The notes beneath the pieces are model-generated. The model made no database searches and was not told where the DNA came from. It saw nothing but the letters and a program-made list of their open reading frames with translations. Shown in pieces: positions 17,375-25,453 of a DNA stretch of 64,000 bases. The position numbers and the translations under genes are program-made. Position 1 is the first letter of the stretch. Every line of letters begins with the position of its first letter. The stretch spans positions 62,001 to 126,000 of the forward strand of contig NZ_WJIB01000003.1 in the NCBI RefSeq assembly GCF_019400745.1, written 5' to 3'. The stretch is from Cohnella sp. CFH 77786 (GTDB taxonomy: Bacteria > Bacillota > Bacilli > Paenibacillales > Paenibacillaceae).

Positions 17375-19072
17375 TCACCCTTGGCGCTCGAGTTTGTCCG
17401 GGGTTTCGCTCCGATCGCCTGATTTGCCGGGTTCAAGCATTTGGTAGGCCAGCAGGGCGACTTGGATGGCCATGCGGTTGTCCGGCGCCATGAAATCCCG
17501 GCCGAGCAGCTCCGCGATTTTCTCGAGACGGTAGTAGAGCGATTGCCGAACGATGTACAGCTTCTGGGCGGCGATTTGCTTGGAGCCGTCGTTGTCCAGA
17601 AACGCCTTGAGCGTAGGAAGCAGCTTGCTGCCCTTGGTTTCGTCGTGGTCGATCAGCGGGCCCAAATAATCGCGGATGAACGCCTGGAGCGTCCGTCCGT
17701 CGTTGAGGAGCAAGAGAAGCTGAAGAACGCCCAATTCCTCGTAAAAGAGAATCGGTTTGCGCAGGGAGGCATGCAGGGACAATGCCTGGACCGCTTCCTG
17801 ATAGCCGGTATAGGCGTTTTTCAGTCCGCTGTACGGTTTTCCCGCGCCGATGATCAGCCGCAAATCCTTCAGCTTCTCGTCGCTGCGCATCGCCAAAAAC
17901 GCCTCGAGCGATTGCCGCAATCGGGATTTGGCGTTCGGCTTGGCCTGGATGTCCAGAGCGATGATGGCCAGCCGGTTGTTTTTCAGCGTGATGTAGGGGC
18001 GGAAGCCGTGTTTCTCGAAGGCGGCGCGCAGAATCATGGTCAGATGAAGGCGCAAGGATTCCCAGTCGTAAGCGGGCAAGCGGGAATTCCCGTCATACCC
18101 ATTTTCGATCTCGATCAGGCAGACCCTGTAGTTCCATTCGTTCAGCTTTTTGAAATCCGGTCCGATCAGCGCTTTGAGCTGCGTGTCATCTCGCTGGGGA
18201 TTGCTTAGGAGTTCGTCCACCCACAGGTTTTCCGAAAACAGCCTGCGCTCTTCGAGATGGCGGGAACGCAGCAGTTCTTGCGCGATCGCCAGATAGGCCG
18301 AATCCAGCAGCAGGTGATCGTACTCGTTCGGTTTGCGGCGGCTGATCATGAGCAGATAGGCCCATGTCCGATCCAGCGCGACGATCGGCTTCCGGATCAG
18401 GTGCCAGCCGTCCGTCTCCGCGGCGGTAAACGATTCCGTCCCGCGCGCTTCCGGCTCTTCCGGGACCTGCAGCGTGAGCCGAAGCCATGCGGCTTGTTCT
18501 TCTTGCGGGGCGGCGGGGTAAAAGAGCGGTTTGCCGTCCGAGGGCAGGTACACGAACTGCGACTGCGTATGCTTATGGAGGAGCTTGAGGACGCCGGCCA
18601 AGCCGTGCGAGCCCAACGTGAGCCGCTGGAATTCGCGCGACAATCTCTCCAATTCCTTCAGCATCGCGTGGTGGCGGTCCAAAATGAGAGAGTGCAAATC
18701 CTGCGTGATATCGACGAACCGGACGGTATTCGGAAACAAGATCAGCGGGAAGGTGTGCCGCTCGGCCAACTCGATCCAGAGCGGAGGGACGGAGGGGAAA
18801 TAGGCGCCGATTTCGATGCATAGGCACGCGGCCTTCTGCCGGATCAAATTTTCCAGGAACTTGACGGAAGAACCGGCGTCCGGATGGAATCCGACACCGG
18901 TCGTCAGGATCATTTCGTCGCCGTGAATCAGCGTTTCCGGGCTTGGCGTCTCCAGGATGTGCACCCAGCGGATTTCCCGGTTCAGTCCTTGTTCGCCCGC
19001 CGCTACTTGCGCCTCGCGGAAAAGCGGGCGCTTCAGCGCCTCCAGGACGGTTAACGTGCGTTCGGTTTCCAT
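17375..19072 (-). CDS. PucR-family transcriptional regulator
   Basis: A 565-residue regulator with the PucR architecture: an N-terminal purine-catabolism sensor domain (residues about 5-130, VLEALKRPLFREAQVAAG through LILFPNTVRFVDI), a central CdaR/GGDEF-like region and a C-terminal helix-turn-helix (GSKQIAAQKLYIVRQSLYYR, residues about 510-545). PucR proteins control purine and pyrimidine nitrogen catabolism. It sits between the two halves of the pyrimidine locus and is transcribed divergently from the ureidopropionase-preT-preA-hydA operon, so it probably controls both. The 29-base gap to ald has only a weak GC-rich hairpin. Confidence 0.85.
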   Translation of the reverse strand: METERTLTVLEALKRPLFREAQVAAGEQGLNREIRWVHILETPSPETLIHGDEMILTTGVGFHPDAGSSVKFLENLIRQKAACLCIEIGAYFPSVPPLWIELAERHTFPLILFPNTVRFVDITQDLHSLILDRHHAMLKELERLSREFQRLTLGSHGLAGVLKLLHKHTQSQFVYLPSDGKPLFYPAAPQEEQAAWLRLTLQVPEEPEARGTESFTAAETDGWHLIRKPIVALDRTWAYLLMISRRKPNEYDHLLLDSAYLAIAQELLRSRHLEERRLFSENLWVDELLSNPQRDDTQLKALIGPDFKKLNEWNYRVCLIEIENGYDGNSRLPAYDWESLRLHLTMILRAAFEKHGFRPYITLKNNRLAIIALDIQAKPNAKSRLRQSLEAFLAMRSDEKLKDLRLIIGAGKPYSGLKNAYTGYQEAVQALSLHASLRKPILFYEELGVLQLLLLLNDGRTLQAFIRDYLGPLIDHDETKGSKLLPTLKAFLDNDGSKQIAAQKLYIVRQSLYYRLEKIAELLGRDFMAPDNRMAIQVALLAYQMLEPGKSGDRSETPDKLERQG

Positions 19073-19343
19073 TCGAATCCCCCGTTTCGAAAGCCTGGCC
19101 GGCGCTAGTGCCGGCGCAGAGTAAAAGCGCCCGATTGGAAATGTGACATTCTGTCTAATGCGACGCTTACGTTCACGGATTATTATGTTAAATAATATAA
19201 CACAAATGTAATGAGAAGTACGAAAGGAATGAGGTTAAGACGATAATCTATTGGAGAAGATGAATTTCCTTCAATTTTTTTTATTTATCCATCCTCATGA
19301 ATGTAATATTATCTGACTTATATATGACTTGGGTGGTGGTCTC
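19073..19343. promoter_or_regulatory. Divergent regulatory region between pucR-like gene and pyrimidine operon
   Basis: An AT-rich 271-base region with no gene. It contains the 9-mer TGTCTAATG at 19152-19160, which also occurs at 8578-8586 in front of the importer operon, and an AT-rich imperfect palindrome around 19185-19202 (GTTA AATAATA TAAC). A GCCGGC-N6-GCCGGC inverted repeat near 19097-19114 lies in the regulator's leader. Promoters for both directions must be here; I could not assign them with certainty. Confidence 0.45.
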
Positions 19344-20609
19344 TTGAGCTCCTACACGATTAACGCAAATCGGGTGAACCGGAGAATCGAACAACTCTCC
19401 CGGATCGGAAAAATCAGCGAGACCGGTGTCTGCAGGCTCGCGCTTTCTCCGGAGGACCGCGAGGCTGTCGACTTGGTGCGGGCCTGGATGGAAGAGGCCG
19501 GCATGACGGCCCGCGTGGACGCATTCGGCAACCTGATCGGACGTCTGAAGGGACGCGATCCGGATGCTCCGGCGCTCATGCTCGGCTCCCACATCGATAC
19601 GCAGCCCTATGCGGGCCGATTCGACGGCATCGTCGGCGTCATAGGAGCGCTGGAGACGGTGCAGACGATCGCCGAGAAAGGATGGGTGCCGGACGTTCCC
19701 GTCGAGGTCGTCTCCTTCTGCGACGAGGAAGGCTGCCGGTTCAACAAGGGATTGTTCGGGGTGCGGGGCATGCTTGGCAAGCTGGAAGACGGCGAGCTCG
19801 AACGGACCGACAAGAACGGCGTTACCCGGCGGCAGGCGCTGATCGAATTCGGCGGCGATCCGGAGCGGTTCGCGGAAGACACCCTTCCGCCCGGCCGGGT
19901 GAGCGCCTTCCTCGAGCTTCACATCGAGCAGGGACCGGTGCTCGAATCGCTCGGCGCGCCGGTCGGCCTCGTGACCGGCATATCCGGACCGCTCTGGTGG
20001 ACCGTCGATCTGTACGGGTTCGCCGGACATGCCGGATCGGTGCCGATGACGATGCGGCGGGATGCGCTCGTCGGCGCTTCGAAGGTGGTAGTCGGCCTGC
20101 AGGAGCTGGCAATCGGGGAGGCGGGAGCGCCTACGGTCGGAACGGTCGGTTCCCTGCGGGTGTTTCCCGACTCGCGGAACATCATTCCGGAGCACGTCCA
20201 ATTCACCGTCGATTTGCGGGATATCGATTTGGAGCGGAGGAACCGGCTGGAGAAGCGATTGCGTGCGCTGCTCGAAACGGTCTCCCGGGAGCACGGCCTG
20301 CGGTACGAAATCCGCGAGGATACGAACAGCGAGCCCCGATATTGCGCGGCCCCGATCATGGACGCCATCCGCAAATCGGCTCGGGAGATGGGACCAGGCG
20401 AGGTGCCGGAACTGATGAGCGGTCCCTTTCACGACTCGCTGGCCATGTCTTCCTACTGCGATTACGGAATGATCTTCGTCCGGTGCCGGGAAGGGATCAG
20501 CCATAATCCGAAGGAGTACGCCAGTCCGGAGGATATCGCGGAGGGAACCGAGCTTTTGTACCGGACGGCGCTTCGGCTGTGCGGATTATCGGGGAAAACG
20601 GAGGGATGA
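19344..20609 (+). CDS. M20/M28-type amidohydrolase, probable N-carbamoyl-beta-alanine amidohydrolase
   Basis: Zinc-dependent amidohydrolase of about 421 residues from the allantoate amidohydrolase/beta-ureidopropionase family. Metal-binding motifs are LGSHIDTQPYAGRFDGIVGV (His, Asp), SFCDEEGCRFN (two Glu), LELHIEQGPVLE (His, Glu) and GPFHDSLAM. It is first in the operon with PreT, PreA and dihydropyrimidinase, so hydrolysis of N-carbamoyl-beta-alanine is the best assignment. The start is a TTG; the one at 19344 has GGGTGGTGG upstream, and another in-frame TTG is at 19329. An allantoate role is less likely without other purine genes nearby. Confidence 0.83.
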   Translation: MSSYTINANRVNRRIEQLSRIGKISETGVCRLALSPEDREAVDLVRAWMEEAGMTARVDAFGNLIGRLKGRDPDAPALMLGSHIDTQPYAGRFDGIVGVIGALETVQTIAEKGWVPDVPVEVVSFCDEEGCRFNKGLFGVRGMLGKLEDGELERTDKNGVTRRQALIEFGGDPERFAEDTLPPGRVSAFLELHIEQGPVLESLGAPVGLVTGISGPLWWTVDLYGFAGHAGSVPMTMRRDALVGASKVVVGLQELAIGEAGAPTVGTVGSLRVFPDSRNIIPEHVQFTVDLRDIDLERRNRLEKRLRALLETVSREHGLRYEIREDTNSEPRYCAAPIMDAIRKSAREMGPGEVPELMSGPFHDSLAMSSYCDYGMIFVRCREGISHNPKEYASPEDIAEGTELLYRTALRLCGLSGKTEG

Positions 20610-20612
20610 CGA

Positions 20613-21998
20613 ATGTGCGGACACAAAACGGTGACGACGATATCGCCCGATGCCTTCGCGCGAAACTTCTCGGAGGCGGTGCCTGGGCTGACGCGCAAAG
20701 CGGCGGCCGAAGAGGCGAACCGCTGCCTGTATTGTTACGATGCTCCCTGCATCAAGGCTTGCCCCACCGGAATCAACATTCCATCGTTCATTAAGCGGAT
20801 CGCGACCGGCAACCTGAAGGGCGCGGCAACGACGATTCTGGATTCGAACCCCGTCGGGGCAAGCTGCGCGCGCGTTTGCCCGACGGAGGAGCTTTGCGAA
20901 GGGGCATGCGTGCTGAACGACGCGTCCGAGCCGATCCGGATCGGGCTTCTGCAGCGCTACGCCACGGATTGGGCGATGGAAAGCGGCAAAGCGCTGTTTC
21001 GCGCAGGTCCTTCGAACGGGAAGAAGGTGGCGGTCATCGGCGGCGGCCCCGCCGGTTTGTCTGCGGCCCGCGAGCTGGCGCGCGACGGATTTTCGGTCGT
21101 GATTTACGAGGCGCGGGAGCGCGCAGGCGGTCTCGACACGTACGGGATCGTTTCGTTCCGGCTTCCGCAGCGGGTTTCGCTCTGGGAAGCGGAACAAGTG
21201 GAGAAGCTGGGCGTGGAAATCCGCACCGGCGTGAAGGTCGGGGAGGACGTCCCGGTCTCGGAGCTTCTGGACGATTACGACGCCGTCGTGCTCGCGGCCG
21301 GCATGGGATACGTCCCGGGCCTCGGCATCGAAGGCGAGGAGCTGGACGGCGTCTTCGACGCGATTCGGTTCGTGGAGGCGACGAAGGACCGCGGAGGTTC
21401 TCTGCCTGCCCTGGCGGGGGCTAGAGTCGCCGTCATCGGCGCCGGCAATACGGCGGTCGACGCCGCCACTTGTTCGGTCCGGCTCGGCGCGGATAACGTG
21501 AAAATGGTGTACCGGCGAACGAAGGAAGAGATGACCGCTTACGAATTCGAGTACGAGTTCGCCAAGCAGGAGGGCGTAGAATTCGGTTGGCTCACGGCCC
21601 CTAAGCGTATCATCGGAGATGAAACCGGCAAAGTGACGCATTTGGAATGCATCAAGATGGAGTTGTCCGGGGAAGCGGGAAAGGACGGAAGGCGGTTGCC
21701 CGTGCCGATTGAAGGTTCCGAGTTTCGGATGCCGGCGGACGCCGTCATTCTGGCAATCGGTCAGACTCGGCATCAAAAGCTGATCGATTCGCTCGGCATC
21801 GAGCATAACCGCGGAGTCGTTCTCATCGACGAGGAGACCCGGCGAACCTCGCATCCGAAAATCTACGCCGCAGGCGACATCGTCTTTGGAGCCGGCGGAG
21901 GAGAAGCGATGGTCGTATCGGCGGCCGAGCAAGGCAAACGGGCGGCTCATGCGATCAGTCGGGCGCTGGCGCCGCGGGTAGAGTCGGAAGCAGTCTGA
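20613..21998 (+). CDS. preT: Dihydropyrimidine dehydrogenase subunit PreT (NAD-binding)
   Basis: A 461-residue flavoprotein subunit that passes electrons from NAD(P)H to PreA for reduction of uracil or thymine. The N-terminal iron-sulfur region contains CLYCYDAPCIKACPTGI and ASCARVCPTEELCEGAC. The FAD motif is VAVIGGGPAGLSAARELA, the NAD(P) motif is VAVIGAGNTAVDAATCS, and the protein ends with KIYAAGDIVFGAGGGEAMV. Start ATG 20613 has GGAGGGA 8 bases upstream and lies three bases after the hydrolase stop. It is followed at once by preA. Confidence 0.92.
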   Translation: MCGHKTVTTISPDAFARNFSEAVPGLTRKAAAEEANRCLYCYDAPCIKACPTGINIPSFIKRIATGNLKGAATTILDSNPVGASCARVCPTEELCEGACVLNDASEPIRIGLLQRYATDWAMESGKALFRAGPSNGKKVAVIGGGPAGLSAARELARDGFSVVIYEARERAGGLDTYGIVSFRLPQRVSLWEAEQVEKLGVEIRTGVKVGEDVPVSELLDDYDAVVLAAGMGYVPGLGIEGEELDGVFDAIRFVEATKDRGGSLPALAGARVAVIGAGNTAVDAATCSVRLGADNVKMVYRRTKEEMTAYEFEYEFAKQEGVEFGWLTAPKRIIGDETGKVTHLECIKMELSGEAGKDGRRLPVPIEGSEFRMPADAVILAIGQTRHQKLIDSLGIEHNRGVVLIDEETRRTSHPKIYAAGDIVFGAGGGEAMVVSAAEQGKRAAHAISRALAPRVESEAV

Positions 21999-22022
21999 TT
22001 CCAAGTACGGGGAGATGGGGAA

Positions 22023-23312
22023 ATGGCGGATTTGCGCATCAACTTGGCGGGGATCGAGTCGCCCAATCCGTTCTGGCTGGCGTCCGCGCCTCCCACGAAT
22101 ACGGGCTACCAAGTTCAGCGTGCTTTCGAGGCGGGCTGGGGCGGAGCGGTTTGGAAAACGCTCGGGGAGCCGATCATCAATACGTCATCGCGATTTGCGG
22201 CCGTTCATTTCGGCGGACAGCGCGTGGCGGGATTCAACAACATCGAACTGATCACGGACCGGCCGCTCGAAGTGAATCTCAAGGAAATCTACGAGACGAA
22301 GAAGCGGTTTCCGAAGCACGCCCTCGTCGCGTCCCTGATGGTGGAGCCGAAGCGGGACAAATGGCACGAGATCGTCAAACGGGTGGAAGCGATCGGCGTC
22401 GACGGGCTGGAGCTGAACTTCGGCTGCCCGCACGGTATGGCGGAACGCGGGATGGGAGCGGCCTCCGGCCAGCAGCCCGACCTGGTGGAAAGGCAGACTT
22501 TCTGGGTCAAGGAAGTCGCCGCGACGCCGGTCATCGTTAAGCTCACGCCCAATATCACGGACATTACGGTGACGGCGAGGCACGCGGTGATGGGCGGGGC
22601 CGACGCCATCAGCCTGATCAATACGATCAACAGCCTGGCGGGCGTCGATCTCGACACCTGGAACACGATTCCGCATGTCGGCGGCAAAGGGGCCCACGGC
22701 GGTTATTGCGGACCGGCCGTGAAGCCGATCGCGCTGAATATGGTGGCGGAATGCGCAAGACACCCGCAGGTCGGCGTGCCGATCTCGGGCATCGGCGGGA
22801 TTTCGAGCTGGCAGGACGCGGTCGAATTCATGCTGATGGGAGCGACGGGCGTCCAGATTTGCACGGCGGCCATGCACCACGGTTTCCGCATCGTGGAGGA
22901 GATGATCGACGGGTTGAACAACTACCTCGACGACAAGGGTCTCTCTTCCGTTACGGAATTGGTCGGCCAAAGCGTCCCCCGTTATTCCGAGTGGGGCAAC
23001 CTGGATTTGAACTACGCGGTCGTGGCCCGCATCAACACCGAAACCTGCATCAATTGCAACAAGTGCCACATCGCTTGCGAGGATACGTCGCACCAGTGCA
23101 TCGAGCGGCATACGGACAGCGATGGGAAGCCGTATTTGAAGGTGCGCGAAGAAGATTGCGTCGGATGCAACCTCTGTTCCATCGTCTGCCCGGTGGACGG
23201 CGCGATCGACATGGTGGAGGTGCCGGCCAAGCTGCCGGCCATGACCTGGAACGAGCGGCAGCGCGCGCTCGCTTTGCTGGATGCGCAATCTTCCGAAGCG
23301 GAGGTCGGTTGA
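22023..23312 (+). CDS. preA: Dihydropyrimidine dehydrogenase subunit PreA
   Basis: A 429-residue catalytic subunit: an FMN-binding TIM barrel related to dihydroorotate dehydrogenase (GLELNFGCPHGMAERGMG, SLINTINSLAGVD, GIGGISSWQDAVEFMLMGA), followed by a C-terminal ferredoxin-like domain with two 4Fe-4S motifs (CINCNKCHIACEDTSHQC and CVGCNLCSIVCPVDGAID). With PreT it reduces uracil or thymine to the 5,6-dihydro form, the first step of the pathway. ATG 22023 follows GGGGAGATGGGG. It is four bases from the dihydropyrimidinase gene. Confidence 0.93.
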   Translation: MADLRINLAGIESPNPFWLASAPPTNTGYQVQRAFEAGWGGAVWKTLGEPIINTSSRFAAVHFGGQRVAGFNNIELITDRPLEVNLKEIYETKKRFPKHALVASLMVEPKRDKWHEIVKRVEAIGVDGLELNFGCPHGMAERGMGAASGQQPDLVERQTFWVKEVAATPVIVKLTPNITDITVTARHAVMGGADAISLINTINSLAGVDLDTWNTIPHVGGKGAHGGYCGPAVKPIALNMVAECARHPQVGVPISGIGGISSWQDAVEFMLMGATGVQICTAAMHHGFRIVEEMIDGLNNYLDDKGLSSVTELVGQSVPRYSEWGNLDLNYAVVARINTETCINCNKCHIACEDTSHQCIERHTDSDGKPYLKVREEDCVGCNLCSIVCPVDGAIDMVEVPAKLPAMTWNERQRALALLDAQSSEAEVG

Positions 23313-23315
23313 GCG

Positions 23316-24743
23316 ATGACAAAATTGATCAAAAACGGCACCATCGTGACCGCGTCGGATCAGTTTTACGGCGACATCCTGATCGACGACGGCATCATCG
23401 TCATGATCGGAGCGGACCTGGACGCGCAGGGGGCGGAGGTGGTGGACGCTTCCGGCTGTTACGTTTTCCCCGGGGGCATCGATCCGCATACCCATCTGGA
23501 CATGCCGTTCGGCGGCACGGTGACGAAGGACGATTTCGAATCCGGCACGATCGCGGCCGCTTACGGAGGGACGACGACGATCATCGATTTCTGCCTCACC
23601 TCGAAGGGGGTGCCGCTGAAGAACGCGGTTGACGTGTGGCACGCCAAATCGAAGGGGAAAGCGGTGATCGATTACGGATTCCACCTCATGGTGGCCGAAG
23701 TGAACGACGACGTGCTGCTCGAGCTTCCCCGCATCATCGAGGAGGAAGGGATCACTTCGCTCAAAGTGTTCATGGCCTATAAGAACGTGTTCCAGGCGGA
23801 TGACGGCACGCTGTTCCGGACGCTTCAGCTGGCGAAGGAACAGGGCGCCCTCGTCATGGTACACGCGGAGAACGGCGACGTTATCGCCTATCTGATCGAA
23901 CAGGCGCTGCGGAACGGGCAGACCGATCCGATCTACCATGCGCTGACCCGCCCTCCGGAACTCGAAGGCGAGGCGACGGGACGCGCGGCGGAATTGACCG
24001 GGCTTGCGGATTCCCAGCTGTACGTCGTCCACGTCACCTGCGCCGAAGCGGTCCGCAAAATCGCCGAAGCCCGCGAGAGGGGGCTGCGCGTGTACGGGGA
24101 AACTTGCCCGCAATATCTGGTTCTCGATCAATCCTGTTTGGAGAAGCCGGACTTCGAAGGCGCCAAATACGTCTGGTCGCCGCCGCTCCGGGAAGCTTGG
24201 CACCAGCAGGTCCTGTGGGATGCCCTGTGGAACGGCCAGCTTCAGACGGTCGGGTCCGATCAATGCTCGTTCGATTTCAAGGGGCAGAAGGAGCTCGGAC
24301 AGGGCGATTTCTCGAAAATCCCGAACGGCGGCCCCACGATCGAGGACCGCTTCAGCATCCTCTATTCGGAAGGCGTGCGCCAAGGGAGGATCTCGCTCCA
24401 CAAATTCGTCGATATCGTCTCCACGGCCAGCGCCAAGCTGTTCGGTCTGTTCCCCCGCAAAGGAACGATCGCCATCGGCAGCGACGCGGACCTCGTCATT
24501 TTCGATCCGCACGTCGTCCGGACGATATCGGCCTCCACCCACCATATGAAGGTCGACTACAATGCCTTCGAGGGCATGGAGGTCACGGGGCAGCCCAGAT
24601 CGGTCCTGGTTCGCGGGGAGTTCGTCATCCGCGACAATGCGTTCGTGGGCGTTCCGGGAAGCGGGCAGTATTTGCGCCGCCAGCGCTTCAACCGTCCCGA
24701 CCGGCTGCCGGATAAGGAAAAAACGATCGGAGGCGTCTTCTGA
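23316..24743 (+). CDS. hydA: Dihydropyrimidinase
   Basis: A 475-residue cyclic amidohydrolase that opens dihydrouracil to N-carbamoyl-beta-alanine, the second pathway step. The dinuclear metal site is marked by GGIDPHTHLDMPFGG, the carbamylated lysine by TSLKVFMAYKN, and further ligands by VHAENGD and VHVTCAEA, with the substrate-loop YGETCPQYL. Length and motifs fit D-hydantoinases/dihydropyrimidinases. It lies between preA and a small gene that overlaps its stop codon. Confidence 0.92.
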   Translation: MTKLIKNGTIVTASDQFYGDILIDDGIIVMIGADLDAQGAEVVDASGCYVFPGGIDPHTHLDMPFGGTVTKDDFESGTIAAAYGGTTTIIDFCLTSKGVPLKNAVDVWHAKSKGKAVIDYGFHLMVAEVNDDVLLELPRIIEEEGITSLKVFMAYKNVFQADDGTLFRTLQLAKEQGALVMVHAENGDVIAYLIEQALRNGQTDPIYHALTRPPELEGEATGRAAELTGLADSQLYVVHVTCAEAVRKIAEARERGLRVYGETCPQYLVLDQSCLEKPDFEGAKYVWSPPLREAWHQQVLWDALWNGQLQTVGSDQCSFDFKGQKELGQGDFSKIPNGGPTIEDRFSILYSEGVRQGRISLHKFVDIVSTASAKLFGLFPRKGTIAIGSDADLVIFDPHVVRTISASTHHMKVDYNAFEGMEVTGQPRSVLVRGEFVIRDNAFVGVPGSGQYLRRQRFNRPDRLPDKEKTIGGVF

Positions 24744-24973
24744 TGTCCGCTTACGAGGAATACGCGCAAGAGGTCCGCGAGGTGAACGCCCTTCTGGCGT
24801 CGGGATTCATGATCGTTGGCGTGACGGAAGGCCTGGAAGGCATGGACGTCCGGTTCCAGGGGCGGCCGCCGTCTTCCCGAACGGCGGAACTCCGCTTGCT
24901 CACTGCCGACGCGAGGAAGTACGTGTCCGCGCTCATTTTCGAATCATTGAGGGCTGGTTCCCCGTCTGTTTGA
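24743..24973 (+). CDS. Small uncharacterised protein coupled to dihydropyrimidinase
   Basis: A 76-residue protein starting at an ATG that overlaps the hydA stop by one base (TGATG), a layout typical of translational coupling. The sequence is soluble and mildly acidic: an N-terminal helix (SAYEEYAQEVREVNALLASG), then GFMIVGVTEGLEGMDVRF, and a second helical part TAELRLLTADARKYVSALIF. I recognise no domain. Codon use matches the operon, and it is the last gene before a strong terminator, so it is likely real and tied to pyrimidine breakdown. Function unknown. Confidence 0.6.
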   Translation: MSAYEEYAQEVREVNALLASGFMIVGVTEGLEGMDVRFQGRPPSSRTAELRLLTADARKYVSALIFESLRAGSPSV

Positions 24974-25072
24974 ACAAGAGGTCAGATCCCTGTCCGCCTG
25001 AACATGAGGAGCAATCCCCCATCCGCATGATAAAGAGAGAAGCGAAACAGAGACGGGAGCGGAGAGATAGAA

Positions 25073-25114
25073 AAAAGCGGTTAAACCGGCTCTCGCCGGT
25101 TTAACCGCTTTTTC
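25073..25114 (+). terminator. Strong terminator of pyrimidine operon
   Basis: A perfect 18-bp stem with a TCTC loop (25091-25094): the left arm is AAAAGCGGTTAAACCGGC (25073-25090) and the right arm its exact complement (25095-25112), ending in TTTTT. Confidence 0.92.
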
Positions 25115-25129
25115 GCTGTTGACCTATGA

Positions 25130-25399
25130 AGTTCGTTATGCCTTCCCGCATCAAACGGGTATGGTTCGATTCCGGGAGCTGGAACCCATTTTGGTCCTGG
25201 CTTTGATGCTGCATGTGCAGCTATGGGAGCTATGGGATGGGCACAATCCTACTACTATGTCAGTGGAGACTCACCTGCTACAGCCGGTAATATTTTGATG
25301 AACTGGTATAATGATTATTTCTCTAATATTTCAAGCAGTTTGATTTACTCTTCCTGTACTGAATATCCTTCATGCTGTGGTTATCCTCTTCAGTGTTAA
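25130..25399 (+). pseudogene. Orphan Cys-rich open frame without start codon
   Basis: An 89-codon frame, open after a TGA at 25127-25129 and ending at TAA 25397-25399, has no plausible initiator before internal ATG codons. The translation looks protein-like: a Gly-rich part (GYGSIPGAGTHFGPGFDAAC), then AAMGAMGWAQSYYYVSG, SPATAGNILMNWYNDYFSN and a tail with five cysteines (YSSCTEYPSCCGYPLQC). It is more AT-rich than the genes before it and is followed by a terminator. It is most likely the 3' remnant of a small secreted or peptide-like gene. No family recognised. Confidence 0.35.
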
Positions 25400-25410
25400 T
25401 TGCCTTGACG

Positions 25411-25446
25411 AAAAGCCATCGCCCCTTGATGTGACGATGGCTTTTT
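25411..25446. terminator. Bidirectional terminator
   Basis: Stem AAAAGCCATCG / CGATGGCTTTT with a 13-base loop, with T-runs on either strand. It serves the orphan frame on the plus strand and the lipoprotein gene ending at 25454 on the minus strand. Confidence 0.85.
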
Positions 25447-25453
25447 AATATTA

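Noticed and set aside
22185..24545. A 786-codon minus-strand open frame opposite preA and hydA
   Set aside because: Shadow of two clear genes; composition is typical of antisense high-GC frames.
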